From: Ustilago trichophora
Taxonomy: Eukaryota > Basidiomycota > Ustilaginomycetes > Ustilaginales > Ustilaginaceae
Direction: 5' to 3'
DNA length: 64,000 nucleotides
Assembly: GCA_900323505.1 (NCBI GenBank)
Contig: OOIN01000001.1
Coordinates: 434,001-498,000, forward strand
Part shown: in pieces, positions 8,652 to 19,371 of the stretch
Layout: every line of letters starts with the position of its first letter
How positions within the stretch are numbered: the first letter of the stretch is position 1
Translations under genes and position numbers: made by a program
The notes under the pieces: generated by a model
Databases searched by the model: none
The model's input: only the letters and a program-made list of their open reading frames with translations
Told to the model about the DNA's origin: nothing

Positions 8652-10766
8652 TCAGTACGAGAGCTTGGCGATGAAGTCGATACCCTTGCCCAGAGCAGCG
8701 CACTGGTCATTCTTCTGCGCCAGAGGCTCCATCCTCTGCTGCACTGGACCAAAGCTGAGACTCTGCGGGCTAGAAGGAGCCTGCTGTTGCCACTTGGAAC
8801 CCTCGGCGGTGGTTCTCGCTAGGGACGTAGCGTAGGCCTTGCCTCGTGCGCTTAGGTATGCGGCTGACGGAGCCGGGTCACCGGTGCGGATGAACGCCGA
8901 GAACTGATCCATGATGGTTGCCATCCACGGCAGATCGTTCTCGTCACGGTAGGGCAAGCGGAACGCACTGCCTGTGGTGTGGAAGACAGTCATCAGATCG
9001 CCCGAGTGACACATGTAGTAGCTCGACGGGTTGAGATTGCCCGCTTGCGGTCTGCACACGTTGTTCGGGTCAAAGTTGGGGATCTGGTACGAACGCTGAT
9101 CGAAAAAGTACGACCAGACCTTGGGGAAGACGTTGTTGGCCGCCGAAGCATATGCCATGCCCTGGATGCCGCATCGGTACCTGATGTCGCTGTTGACTGT
9201 GGCGGTGAGATTCTGCACTCCATACTCTTTGACGTTGAAGATGTTGGTCTCGCGCAGGACGATGTCACTGTAGTTGGAAGCGATGCCTGCGGTCTTCATC
9301 CCGTTGGCGAGGTCAGTCTCGGAAGCGGGAGGAACAGTACCAAGCGAGGCCAGCTCATCCCGCATGGCACCCCAGATGACAGGTACACGGTTGACATGTC
9401 CCTTTGCCTGGTCTGGCTTCCTCATGTCGAGACGAGGCGAACGGATGTAGGTGCCATCCTGCGTGATCATGGCGAACGAGTTCTTGAGGAAATCGGCAAC
9501 GTTCTTGCCGCGAAGGCAGGCGAGTACGTCAGAAGCAGTGTCACAGTTGAGAGCCTTGACTACCTCGCCACCTCGACCCTGTCGTGCTTGCTCGATGGTT
9601 GGATAGATGAAAGCATCGTCGTGACCCTTACCACTCAGCATGAAAGCTCGGTGGAAGAGACCTTCAGCAGCAGGCGAAGCCAGCAGATTCTCAATGTGCT
9701 GAGATCCAGCAGACTGACCACCAAGAGTGACGCGGTCCGGATCACCTCCAAAATCCTTGATGTACTTTTGCACCCACTTGAGTGCCGTCACGACATCGCC
9801 GAGACCATAGTTGCCTCGGATCTGATCGTTGTAAGTGAGATAGCCGAGCGAGCCCAGACGGTAGTTGATGCTGACAACCACCACGTCACTGCGACTAGCC
9901 ATGTTGCCTCCATCAAAGACGGGATCCAGCCCAGTTCCCACATTATACCCTCCACCGTGAAGCCAGAAGAGAACAGGCTTGAGCGCCTTGGTATTGGACA
10001 CTTGAGAGGCAGATGGAAGGTAGGTAGTATAGATGCTTGCCACGAGGCACTGTTCGGTGTACTTGGCGTCGCCGTTCTGAGGACACTGCTTGTCGATGGA
10101 CGTGTCGAGCGCAGAAATGTAGTCAATGCCGGCCGTGCGTGCATCGTAGACGGTCGAGTAGGCGAATCGCTGGGTAGGGTTTGCGTACGGCAAGGCAAGG
10201 AAGCGGAAGGACTTGGCATCGCGATAGCCGGTGTACTTGACTCCGTTGCTCTGCGTCGTCACCCTCCATCGCGAAGAGGTATCGGTTGAGTTGGCTCCTA
10301 GCCAAGGTGCGCTCTGCGTGCAAAGAGCAGGGAGCTTGGTCTCACTGCTGGGCTTGGACACCTTGAGGCTGGCCGCACCATTGTCAGACGACGAAGCGGT
10401 GAGAGCGTTTCGGTCTGCGACCCAGAAGGACTGACCCGAAGAATAGCTGCCATCGAAGGCCAAATAGTTCATCTGAGCTTGGAGTCCAGCATCGGAAGAG
10501 GCGGTGGAGGCGACGAGCGTCTCGCCCAGGGATCGACATTTGGTAGCTGCCTCATCCGCAGTCGAAGGAGTGGTGAGGAGAAGGTAGCCAGGCTGACGCT
10601 TCGGGGAGTCGGCTCGGGTCCAATCGAGGTCGTTCTGGTACAAGAAACGGATCCCACTGCCGACAAAGGTTGTCGTTGCGACGAGGTTGGTGAGTGGGTC
10701 TGCCTGCGCTCCAAGAGCACCAATGAGGGCACCGAGAACAGCCACACGGGCAACTGGTCCTGTCAT
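8652..10766 (-). CDS. Secreted type B carboxylesterase/lipase with N-terminal extension
   Basis: The frame opens at 10850, but the ATG at 10764-10766 is preferred because it puts a typical signal peptide (VAVLGALIGALGAQA) at the N-terminus; this gives 704 residues. The alpha/beta hydrolase core begins near residue 190. It shows the oxyanion-hole motif LHGGGYNVG, the nucleophile elbow GGQSAGSQ with Ser352, and a catalytic-His region MCHSGDLMTVFH. Residues ~25-190, before the hydrolase fold, are an extra domain of unknown role. The family hydrolyses esters of lipids or small molecules outside the cell; the substrate cannot be read from sequence. A second secreted esterase lies at 61160-62899 but is only distantly similar. 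Confidence 0.85.
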   Translation of the reverse strand: MTGPVARVAVLGALIGALGAQADPLTNLVATTTFVGSGIRFLYQNDLDWTRADSPKRQPGYLLLTTPSTADEAATKCRSLGETLVASTASSDAGLQAQMNYLAFDGSYSSGQSFWVADRNALTASSSDNGAASLKVSKPSSETKLPALCTQSAPWLGANSTDTSSRWRVTTQSNGVKYTGYRDAKSFRFLALPYANPTQRFAYSTVYDARTAGIDYISALDTSIDKQCPQNGDAKYTEQCLVASIYTTYLPSASQVSNTKALKPVLFWLHGGGYNVGTGLDPVFDGGNMASRSDVVVVSINYRLGSLGYLTYNDQIRGNYGLGDVVTALKWVQKYIKDFGGDPDRVTLGGQSAGSQHIENLLASPAAEGLFHRAFMLSGKGHDDAFIYPTIEQARQGRGGEVVKALNCDTASDVLACLRGKNVADFLKNSFAMITQDGTYIRSPRLDMRKPDQAKGHVNRVPVIWGAMRDELASLGTVPPASETDLANGMKTAGIASNYSDIVLRETNIFNVKEYGVQNLTATVNSDIRYRCGIQGMAYASAANNVFPKVWSYFFDQRSYQIPNFDPNNVCRPQAGNLNPSSYYMCHSGDLMTVFHTTGSAFRLPYRDENDLPWMATIMDQFSAFIRTGDPAPSAAYLSARGKAYATSLARTTAEGSKWQQQAPSSPQSLSFGPVQQRMEPLAQKNDQCAALGKGIDFIAKLSY

Positions 10767-12757
10767 CGCGTTAATTTGGAAGGAGCCAGTCTTTTGCTGG
10801 CAAGACTTGGGGAGGAAGGGACGTATGAGGTCAGATTGTGAACAAAGCATGTATTGTCAGTAGTTATATCGTCAGAGAGGCAGTCATTAGGTTGGGCTTG
10901 AGAGGCTTTTTGGAGCATGAGCAGACAACGGAGGGGCCCTTCATGACTGTGCATCAACACCGGTGGGCCTCAGGGGCGTGAAGGAAAGACTGGGCGTTGA
11001 GTGGTACGGGCAATGAGCTAACCTGCACACACACACACACGGCCACTCGCCAGAACAGAGCGGCGGACACCGACTCGAAAGAACGCTAGACGAGGAGAAT
11101 CGCGGAAAGCAAACAACCAGTGGCACTGCCCCGGCCGTGAGCGAGATAGATGAATAGCCGAACGGGAGCGTGTTCGCGTTGAGGTAGGGCCTTGCCGGCG
11201 ATGCTCCTGAGCCTAAACAAAGTCATGACTAGGAGGTTAGCGTGTTTGTAGACCCTTGCTACACAAGCGAGACGAGGGATAAGAAAAAGTGGGGCTCGCA
11301 TATCAAGGTGGGACGATCAACGCATTGTAACGGTGGGCGATCCACAGCAGATCCTGAGCAATCTTTTCTTTTACGAATTGGCGATGCCGGCGTAGTTAAC
11401 TGTGAGTGGGACATCGACACTGCAGAGGTGTGCGAAGTCCCGTCGGGCTGAGGTGGGTGCTGTATGGATGTCTCAAATTGCATCTTTGCTTGACCGTTGA
11501 AGAAGCACGTTCCTTACCGAACGCCGTACTTTACCGGGCTCTGTGTTGTACTTTGCGTGACGGGAAGCTTTGGTGGACTTATGCAAGACACAGAAAGCTG
11601 CATCTAACAGGGTTTTTGACAGCTTCACTATCCGACACTGACTACTGACTCCGCGTTGCCCCGTCTTTAGAACTCGACTCGACTGTCGCCATAGTTTCGA
11701 ACCATCGAGTCGAGGTCAGAACGGATCGCCTTTGAACAAAAAGGTTCAGCTCAAGCTCAAGGGAAGGCATTGCATGCCAACTACTTGTCCGATCCAAAAT
11801 GAACACACATACTGTGGCAACTGCGCGGCGGAGACGATCCCACAACACTTTTTGTTCGTGGGACCCTTCTTGTGTCGCCAAGCCACTTGTTTCGTGTTAT
11901 GCGTGTGTTGCTCTCAATCTTGGTTTGCCTCTGACTTTCGGATGGTCGGACGAGCAGACTCCACACCGCATGAACGCGTGGTGCCAAGAGGAATGTGCCC
12001 GACATTCCAGCTGTCGTGCCTTGCTGCCGTGCCTGATCGCAACATCGTTCAGAAAGCATCGCTAGTCGCCTTACAGCAAACAAGCTATGTCGCCAACGTT
12101 GTAGATCTTGAGATCGCTTACAAGATCGGATGTCGATCGGCTCGTTGCCAGGTAATCACTACCCAAGGACAGCAGCCGCTTGCACCTTTTGTGCGGAGCA
12201 CTCGGTCGTCGACAACCTTGACTGACCAACAATAAACTCCTGCCGGTTCCGAGCAAATCTCACCAAATGGCGACGAAGAGCGAACGAAGACCAACGAATC
12301 CGAAAGCTTTGTAAGCTCTCGTCTTTGCTGGAGTGGCAAGGCAGTCTTATGTCCGAGTTGTACTGTACAGTACAGTACTGTAGGTGGCAAAGCAATGTTG
12401 GAGATCTAACATGTCTCAGGTTTTCCAAATTGGCCACCGAGTCAGGGTCCAGCGTTGCACAGCCGAAGTTGCGCGGCCCTCTTGCTGTGCTGACGCCAGC
12501 CAGACGTTGCGTTGTGGCTGAGCCAAAATCCGACTTGTTTGGCAGGCTCGGCCATTTAAGCTCATTCAAAGCCAAACATGACATCCTCCACTCAACACAT
12601 TCGCACCTTCACCTTGCTCCATCCACCTCATCATCAACATTGTTCTTCCTTCCTGTCAACCCTCACCTGACTCTCTTCTGCTCTTCGAGCAACACCACGC
12701 ACCACTACATCACATCTTGAGAGTTGCTACTCGAACAGGGCTCACCTGATCTCCACG
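10767..12757. other. Long intergenic region, no supported gene
   Basis: About 2 kb with no recognisable gene. It contains a short CA run at 11026-11040 and a GTACTGTACAGTAC-type palindrome at 12359-12382. The last ~200 bases (pyrimidine-rich, CA-rich leader-like sequence) look like the promoter and 5' leader of the truncated AN1 gene that follows. The 167-codon open frame at 11732-12235 begins with TTG and has no family features. Confidence 0.55.
12359..12382. repeat. Palindromic GTACTGTACAGTAC-type repeat
   Basis: An alternating tactgtac/gtacagta tract that is nearly its own reverse complement. A closely related tract occurs at 43848-43874 in another intergenic region. Confidence 0.7.
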
Positions 12758-13006
12758 ATGCCAGAACGATCAACAGGACCCATGATGTTCATCGGCGAAC
12801 GATGTGCACTCGAAGAATGTCATCGAGAGGACTTCTTGCCCTTCAAGTGCAGTGATTGCTGCCAACACTATGTTACAGGACACAAGTCCCAGTTTGAGAA
12901 AGACGCATACTCGGTTCTCAAACTCAATTTGAGTTTGAGAAATTGGTATGTTGAATTCTCGAACTCAGGAAGCAATGACGGGAAAGCACAAATCAACTGG
13001 TTTTGA
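12758..13006 (+). pseudogene. Truncated AN1-type zinc-finger gene (Cuz1/ZFAND1-2-like), 5' remnant
   Basis: An ATG with a leader-like upstream region opens an 82-codon frame. Residues ~11-35 match the first half of an AN1 finger: C-x4-C, then DFLPFKC-x2-C. The next conserved Cys is replaced by Val in QHYVTGH, and the distal H-x5-H-x-C part is missing. Similarity ends near 12891; the rest of the frame runs into a palindrome and unrelated sequence. Intact family members are longer and help deliver substrates to Cdc48 and the proteasome. The break lies about 1 kb from the retrotransposon, so rearrangement in this repeat island probably destroyed the gene. A very short functional peptide is less likely. 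Confidence 0.6.
12915..12941. repeat. 27-bp perfect palindrome
   Basis: Two 13-base arms (ttctcaaactcaa and its complement) around a single central T at 12928. It sits exactly where similarity of the AN1 remnant to its family is lost, so it may mark a junction or a small element end. Confidence 0.8.
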
Positions 13007-13868
13007 GTAGTGCAACTTGGTGGTATTGAAGGGCATGGTGCTCGACACCATCGGTGATGGCAAGCAGGCCTTGATGGTTTGATAGGAGAGCCACATGTGC
13101 GAGTCGCATGCTGGCAGGAGGCCCAAGCTTGGTACACATGCAGGTCGATGTTGGGACCGTCGCCCACCCCCTTTATTAGTTCACTTCCGAGTTCCGACAA
13201 GAGCTACGGCCGCTCGTCGGATCGGGAGCCCTCCGCTGATCGGCAGCGGCCCCCCCCCCCTCCGGCCAGGGGGGTTAGGCGCGACAGGCTCGGCCGAGCT
13301 ACAGAGCAGTTTTCCGTCGCGCCCCTCCAGAAGGCCGACGGCCCCTTTTAAGAGTCGCTCCCTCTCGACAAGGTTCCCCTCCAGACCCTCGTCGCATGTA
13401 TTACTTAGTTCACTCATTGTTAACTCGAGTACTGAGGTGCTGACTCTTCCATCTCCTCCGGCAAGCGTTTACGACCCCTCCGTACCCGACTAGTCTCAGA
13501 CCGTAGCCGCCAGACGGTAACCAGACCCTACGGCCTTAACAGTCGAGTGCACTCAGCTTGGGCCGAACAGTTATATATACTCATTCTTCACTCGCAGTGT
13601 GATGAGCAGAGCTCATCCACTCTACTCTTTACTTTCCTTATATCAAGAATACCTCTCAGTTGCGCTTTGTAAGCACTCTCAGTTGTACCGATTGCAATAG
13701 CAGCGCTTTGCAATCATTTCACAGTCTGTGCTCGTCCTCAGTATAGGAGAGCCTGTCTTTGAACATCATCAGCACCTACACTGACGCTGCGACACCTCAA
13801 TTGCAGCTGGAACCTCAACCGGGGCCTGGAACCTCAACCAGTCCATATACAGCACAGCCGCTCCATGG
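13007..13868. other. Possible degenerate retroelement/LTR remnant
   Basis: No gene. The segment contains a C-run (13250-13261), a TATA-like element (gttatatatactc near 13570) followed by a CT-rich stretch, and a repeated ctggaacctcaacc unit near 13807 and 13826. A TGTTAACTCGAG at 13419 resembles an LTR start. Together these look like promoter plus leader of an old LTR element abutting the intact one, but no second copy is present in this window to prove it. Confidence 0.3.
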
Positions 13869-14123
13869 TGTGACGGTGAAATGAAGGTCGGATGAAGGTC
13901 AGCTCAAGTGCGAGCTCAAACAGATAGTAAGCTAAAGGTCGAAAGTAGTATGATCGGAAATGATGATGGTAGTAAGTGAAAAAATTTGCTCAGTCGCGAC
14001 GAGCTTGACCTGCGTGACGGCACGACGCGCGGACCACCTCGACGATCAGCTGATGATCGCCGGAGTTAAACCGGAGGTAAGCCGATGATCGGGCCAAACC
14101 TTGGTTTTCGGTGATCCGGGACA
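13869..14123 (-). repeat. 3' LTR (255 bp)
   Basis: Starts tgtgacgg and ends ccgggaca on the plus strand. By eye it matches 21041-21295 at every base. No clear polypurine tract is seen next to it; the adjacent internal sequence contains the palindrome ttgggcccaa. Confidence 0.92.
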
Positions 14124-14301
14124 TTGGGCCCAACAGAGACAAGCTTTGTCCCGAAGCTGGCAAGTAAGATCGACATACAAAGAAAGAGTGGAACCGTGAA
14201 CAAACAAACAACATAATGCGATGGTTGAACATCGTGGAGGTAGGGAACCGAGTCGGGGGGAGTCATATGCCTGTGTTGAACAGACAGTCATTGTCGTGTC
14301 T

Positions 14302-17300
14302 TTAGTAGACGAGGTTAACTTCAGCAGGTCGAAGCTCATCCTCTGCAACTAGCACCGAGGAGACAATCTCGTCTGGAGCTTGCCTGGTAGGAATGTCGTC
14401 AGCTGAAGTCGGCGGCATTGGGTCGATATCCGTGGACGGCCAGTACTTCTTGAGTCGATCCAAATGCACTCGTTCTTCTGCTCCATCAACCAAACTCCGG
14501 ATGATGTACGACTTCCTCTGCTTCTTCATCACGACGTATGGTCCCATCCACTTAGGTGCAAGTTTAGCCTGTGTGGAGTATGTGGATTCATATACCGTCT
14601 GATGTCGAAGTACTAAGTCGCCAATCTCGATGGGCGTACCAAGTCGTCTGGGCCTTGACTTCTCGGTTTGCTTTGCTTGTGCTGCTTCATAGGTGGACAG
14701 AGCATCAACCCGTCGTGTGTCGATGAAGGCTCGTTGCAAGTGCACTTCATTTGTAGTCGGACTTTCAACCCTCGAACTCTTTCGATCTTTGAGGACATAA
14801 CCAAAGAGCAGTTCGGTAGGAGAAAGGTTGGATAAGTCGGGGATGGGTCGAGTGTTGAGCTCGCGGATGACTGCAGATAGCTGGTCCAACCAAGGAAATC
14901 GAGTAGAGGAAGCAGACGTAGCGCTAGCACAGAGCTTTCGAAGGCCTTGGATAATCAGACCATTGTTGCGTTCGACCAATCCGTTAACCCACGGTGCATA
15001 AGCTGGAGTGATGTGATGGCCGACGTCGTTGTTATCGAGGAAGTCATATACCTCGGCGCAATCAAAGTGGCTTCCACCATCCGAGATGATGGTCTTAGGA
15101 AGTACAGCCAAATGATCGCGAAGAGTAGTAAGACAACGCACTACATCTTGACCGCGTGCTTGTGCGAGAGGGAAAGCCCATAGGAACCGAGAGAAATAGT
15201 TGACGATAACGAGCAACTTACTCTTGCCATGAGAGGTCGGCAAAGAGACAAAGTCCATTGCCCAGGTCTCCATGGGCGACGAGACAATGATGGGATCGAG
15301 AAAAGATCGGTTGCGCGGTCCATAGAGCTGGCACGTCTTACACGTCTTGACTACTTGTCATGCATCTGAGTACAATCGAGGCCAGTTGACGTTTTGCTGA
15401 AGTCGAACCTTGCTGACCAGCATGTTGACGCCCATATGTGCGAGTTCGTGGGCCTTAACTAGCCGATCGTAACCTTCCTTGCGCAGTATGGCATCCAATA
15501 TTTTGTCGTCCTGAACGTAACTGAGCTTGCCGTCGATCAATTTGTACCTCCTCATTCGCTTGACCTTGTCTCGCTGTGCCGTTGTCGATGGCATCTCGAG
15601 CAAGAGTAAAAAGCGGATTACCGGCTCCAACTCGTCTCCTTCGAATCTTTTGAGCAAAGGTCCAGCCTCTTCGTCGACGGTAAGGTAGCGTTCGGCTAGG
15701 CGTTGCGCCGACTCTGGCAGGTCGAAAGCGAGAGGAGAGAGGTCGGAGGATCCGGCAGGTTGGACGTCGGACAGGACAAGATTAAGATCGCAGGCTAACA
15801 AGTCACGATCATTGGGAAGGACATTCTCGTGTGCATCATTGACCTCATCGTCTGTATAGGGTCGATGAGAAAGGCCATGAGCAAGACCATGGCGTCGACC
15901 AGCACAGTGCTCGACCTTGATGATGTTATGAGCAAGGAGTTGTTCACGCCATCGAGCATGTGCAGCCGGCATCTTATCACTTCGAAGGATGTCTCGTAGC
16001 GCCATACAGTCGGTCACTAGAATGATCGGTTGGCCAAAGGTAAACGGAGCAAATCGAGTGAGCGCAAATTTGGCGGCGACGAGCTCTCCGAGATGGGCTG
16101 AATACCTTGACTCGGATGGCGAGCACTTCTTCGAAGCGTATGCGATAGGGAAGACTACTTGACGTTGGTGAGACTTGTTGGGTGAGCTTGGCTGTGGGTC
16201 GGATATCAAGAACCATTGGCCATCGGAGCCTTTCTGCATCGTATGTTCCTGCAGCAGGACAGCTCCTATGCCTTCGGCGCTCCAATCGGACTGGACTACA
16301 AAAGGTCGATCGTATCGTGGCTCCTTGAGCACACGAGCGTTAACCAAAGCATTCTTGACCCGTAAGAAAGCATCGTTGTACTCCTTGGTCCAACGATCGT
16401 CGAGCTTGGCATCATAGTTGTCGACATTAGTCGTGAGGGTGTCGAGTGGTGCAAAGACTTTGGCGAAATTTGGAACTTTGGAACGAAGATATGAGCATAC
16501 TCCTCGGAAAACCATGATGTCTCGGACTGTCTTTGGGACCGGCCAATTGAGGATTGCTTTAAGTCGAGCCGGGTCTGCCCGTATACCGTCCTTGCCTACA
16601 AGCTGTCCACAGAAGGTTATGTTCTCGTGCATGAACTGACACTTCTGAACAGAGAGGGTGAAACCGGTGTCGATGGCTCGGTCAAGGAAAGTTCGCAACC
16701 AAAGGAAGTAGGCGTCGAAATCTTGATGGCCTGTCGCAACGTCATCCATCCAAAAGTCGGAGTCTCTGTTGAAGATGTCTCCAAAGGCGGTAGTGATGAA
16801 GCGATAGTACAAGGTTGGGCCAACTTTAAACCCAAAAGGCATCACAGTATACCCGACGAAACCAAAATCTTCCACATATGTTACTGAGAGAAGCGTCGCA
16901 AGCCGAGAGTTGGCCATGATGAAGAACCCGGCACATCCATCACCTTTGAAAAGAAACTGTTTTCCGGATAACTTGGTCGCCTTGACCTCGATGTCTCCAG
17001 GAATAAACGAGGTATCTTTCATATAGCTGTTGATGGGCGCATAGTTATGCACGAGTCGATAACGCGACTCTGCAGCTTTGGTCGTGGTCGTATCAATGGT
17101 CGATGGTGCCGGCGGTGGCAAAGACTTGTCGTACTCGAGGCCTGCTGCCTTGAGCGCGGCATTGGCTTGGAGTCGGAGTTCGTCCAAAGAAACATTCGAG
17201 TCGATCTCTGAGGTCGGCTTAGGTACGATCCTTGTCTCTGAAACCCATAGTACTTCGTCGGGTGGGACCTTGACCATAAAACCGTGATCCATAAGTTCTC

Positions 17301-19371
17301 GAACCTTTGCGTGTAGGAACTCTTTCTGTGGTGGAGACAGAGCTTGGATACCAGACCGCTTCTTCGTCACGGGTGGTGGCCGGGTCAGGATAGGATCGCA
17401 GATAACCATGCGGTTTTGCTTGCATTCGGCGGTCGACTCAGCAAAGGCGAGATGCTTGGCTCGAAGAAGGTCGATGAGGTGTCGGCGTTGTGCTCCAGTA
17501 CCGACGTTACCGAAACGAGCGACTAGAGCTTGAACTACGCGTTCTGCGCGCTCTTTGGAATCATCATCAGCTTTACCACTGACTCTGTACGGTCGGAACA
17601 TTTGTCGAATGCGACTACGACGGTTAATATAGGAAGGATCATTATCAACGACAGGGAGCCGATGTTGGAGCTTCTCAAGTTCATGTTGCTCAACCGGAAT
17701 GTCGAAGTGAACTGAGTGTGCCGAACGAGTGGTCATATCAACGAACTCTTCCAGGTCGGGCACTAAGTCGATATGGTCATCACAAGTATCTTCGATCTCT
17801 CGCGTCAAGTCCTCGTCGTATATGTTGAGGGACGCGACATCAGAGATTGTGGATTCGTTGCACAAGATTTCGAGCTCTGCCACGTTAGCATAAGGATGCC
17901 TGGCAATTAGCAGTCAGACAGCTTCCATAGGTGTCTCTGGGAAGTATTGTCCCGATCCGTGTAAGTACTTTGGAATGATCCTCGACCAATGTTGAAAGAC
18001 TGAGCTGCGATCATTTTGCGGAAGGAACATGACATCAAGCTCATAGAAATGAAGAGCGCCAGCCTTGACCTTCCATGGTCGACCGAGGAGCAATCTTTCC
18101 GCTGACGATGGCATTACTTCGAACTCGACTTCGACTGGTACCGTATATTTCAAGTCAATGTCTTGTACCGAGGCATGTACCTTAACCCTGCCGTGTGATT
18201 GTACCGCTTGTCCATTAGCCATCCTGAGATAGATGTCAGTTGGCACAAGCTCCAAGTCAAGCGAAGCGGCCATAGAAGCTGACATAACGTTGACCATTGC
18301 ACCTTCGTCGAGACCCGCAAGAGCTTCGCAAGTCAACTCCTCGTCAGTTGGATGATGAAGTTGAACCTGCAGCGAAAAGAAATGGCTACGATGTTGGTAG
18401 GCTCGATCTCGCAATGAACGAAGATCCACTTTAGGCCGCTTGGTTCGGCCTCGAGTGGCGGGAGTCGACGTAGGGGAGGGCACAGAGGGCTTAGACAAGG
18501 GGAAAGCAGGTGGCGGCGGTGTCATTGGTGACGGGGAGCGAGCAATTTGACCAACTTTGGCTTCTGCAGCCGACTCAGATGAAGTCGATTCAGTATTTAC
18601 AATGGCAGTCGTGGTCGTAGATGTCGCAGATACCGACGATGTAAGCAATTCCTTCGATGCGATCGATGTCTCGTGTATCTTTGATCGCATCGATGTCGAA
18701 GATGTCGAAGATGTTGAAGTTGTCGAATGTTTCGGCATCTTTGCTCGCATCGCGTCGGATTGATTGTCACCAATGAAGTCACCTTTGCCAGATGAAGGGA
18801 AGGGGGAACGAGTCGGAGGAACGGAACTTGTCTGCAGAAACGAAACGGGAACGGTCGAATCGGAACGGAAACTGTCGGAACGAGAACATTGCACATCGAG
18901 CAAAGTGCTCTTGCCTCTCACATCGTCAGCCAAGGTACAACCTCCTTCTTGATCCGTTGCTAGAGAAACCCTCCCTTCCGCGATGGAAGGGGGCATGGTT
19001 CCCTTTGCGGTGCCAGCACCTGCCAAAGGAGAAACACCTTTGCGGGCAGATACCGTGGGAGAAGAAGGTTGTTCTTGACGAACGTGAGAGGTGGGCGAAG
19101 AGTCACTTACCTCGAAGGCTACCTGTGCCGTCTTACAGAGCTCGGTCGTGCAACGAGTTGAGAGGACGGGGTCAGGCTGGTCAAATACGAAATGGCTGCC
19201 ACACGACTTGGGAGAAGGGTTAGATGAAGGAAGGAGAGTCTGCATCGACTCGAGGGTATGATTAAGATTGTCCGTAGTGCAGGTGTAGTGCGACGCAGTG
19301 ATGGGACCCGTAGTAGCATCAACGGCCGAGCGAGGAGGGTCTCCAAGGTTCGCCGGCCTTAGATGTTTCCC
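14302..19371 (-). pseudogene. pol: Retrotransposon pol: protease, reverse transcriptase, RNase H, integrase, with two in-frame UGA codons
   Basis: This frame is entered by -1 shift from gag at 19365-19371 and stays in one phase to TAA at 14302-14304, except for UGA at 17914-17916 and at 15358-15360. Protease: GLDEGAMVNVMS replaces the usual D-S/T-G, followed by LLLGRPW. Reverse transcriptase: LFKGDGCAGFFIM, MPFGFKVGP and the active site FWMDDVATG (x-x-DD kept). RNase H: QSDWSAEGIGAVLLQ. Integrase: His pair in AHELAHMG, Cys pair CKTC, then MDFVS, SDGG and VERNN carrying the D,D,E residues. The second UGA lies between the His and Cys pairs of the integrase zinc finger. Both stops may be C-to-T changes of CGA, or leaky stops, since each is UGA followed by C. 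Separate open parts are 17914-19245, 15358-17883 and 14302-15273. Confidence 0.85.

Noticed and set aside
8979..10289. A 436-codon plus-strand open frame
   Set aside because: Antisense to the carboxylesterase, which has signal peptide and catalytic motifs; no independent support.
11732..12235. A 167-codon plus-strand frame in the 10.8-12.7 kb gap
   Set aside because: Starts with TTG, irregular composition, no motif, overlaps other frames equally long.
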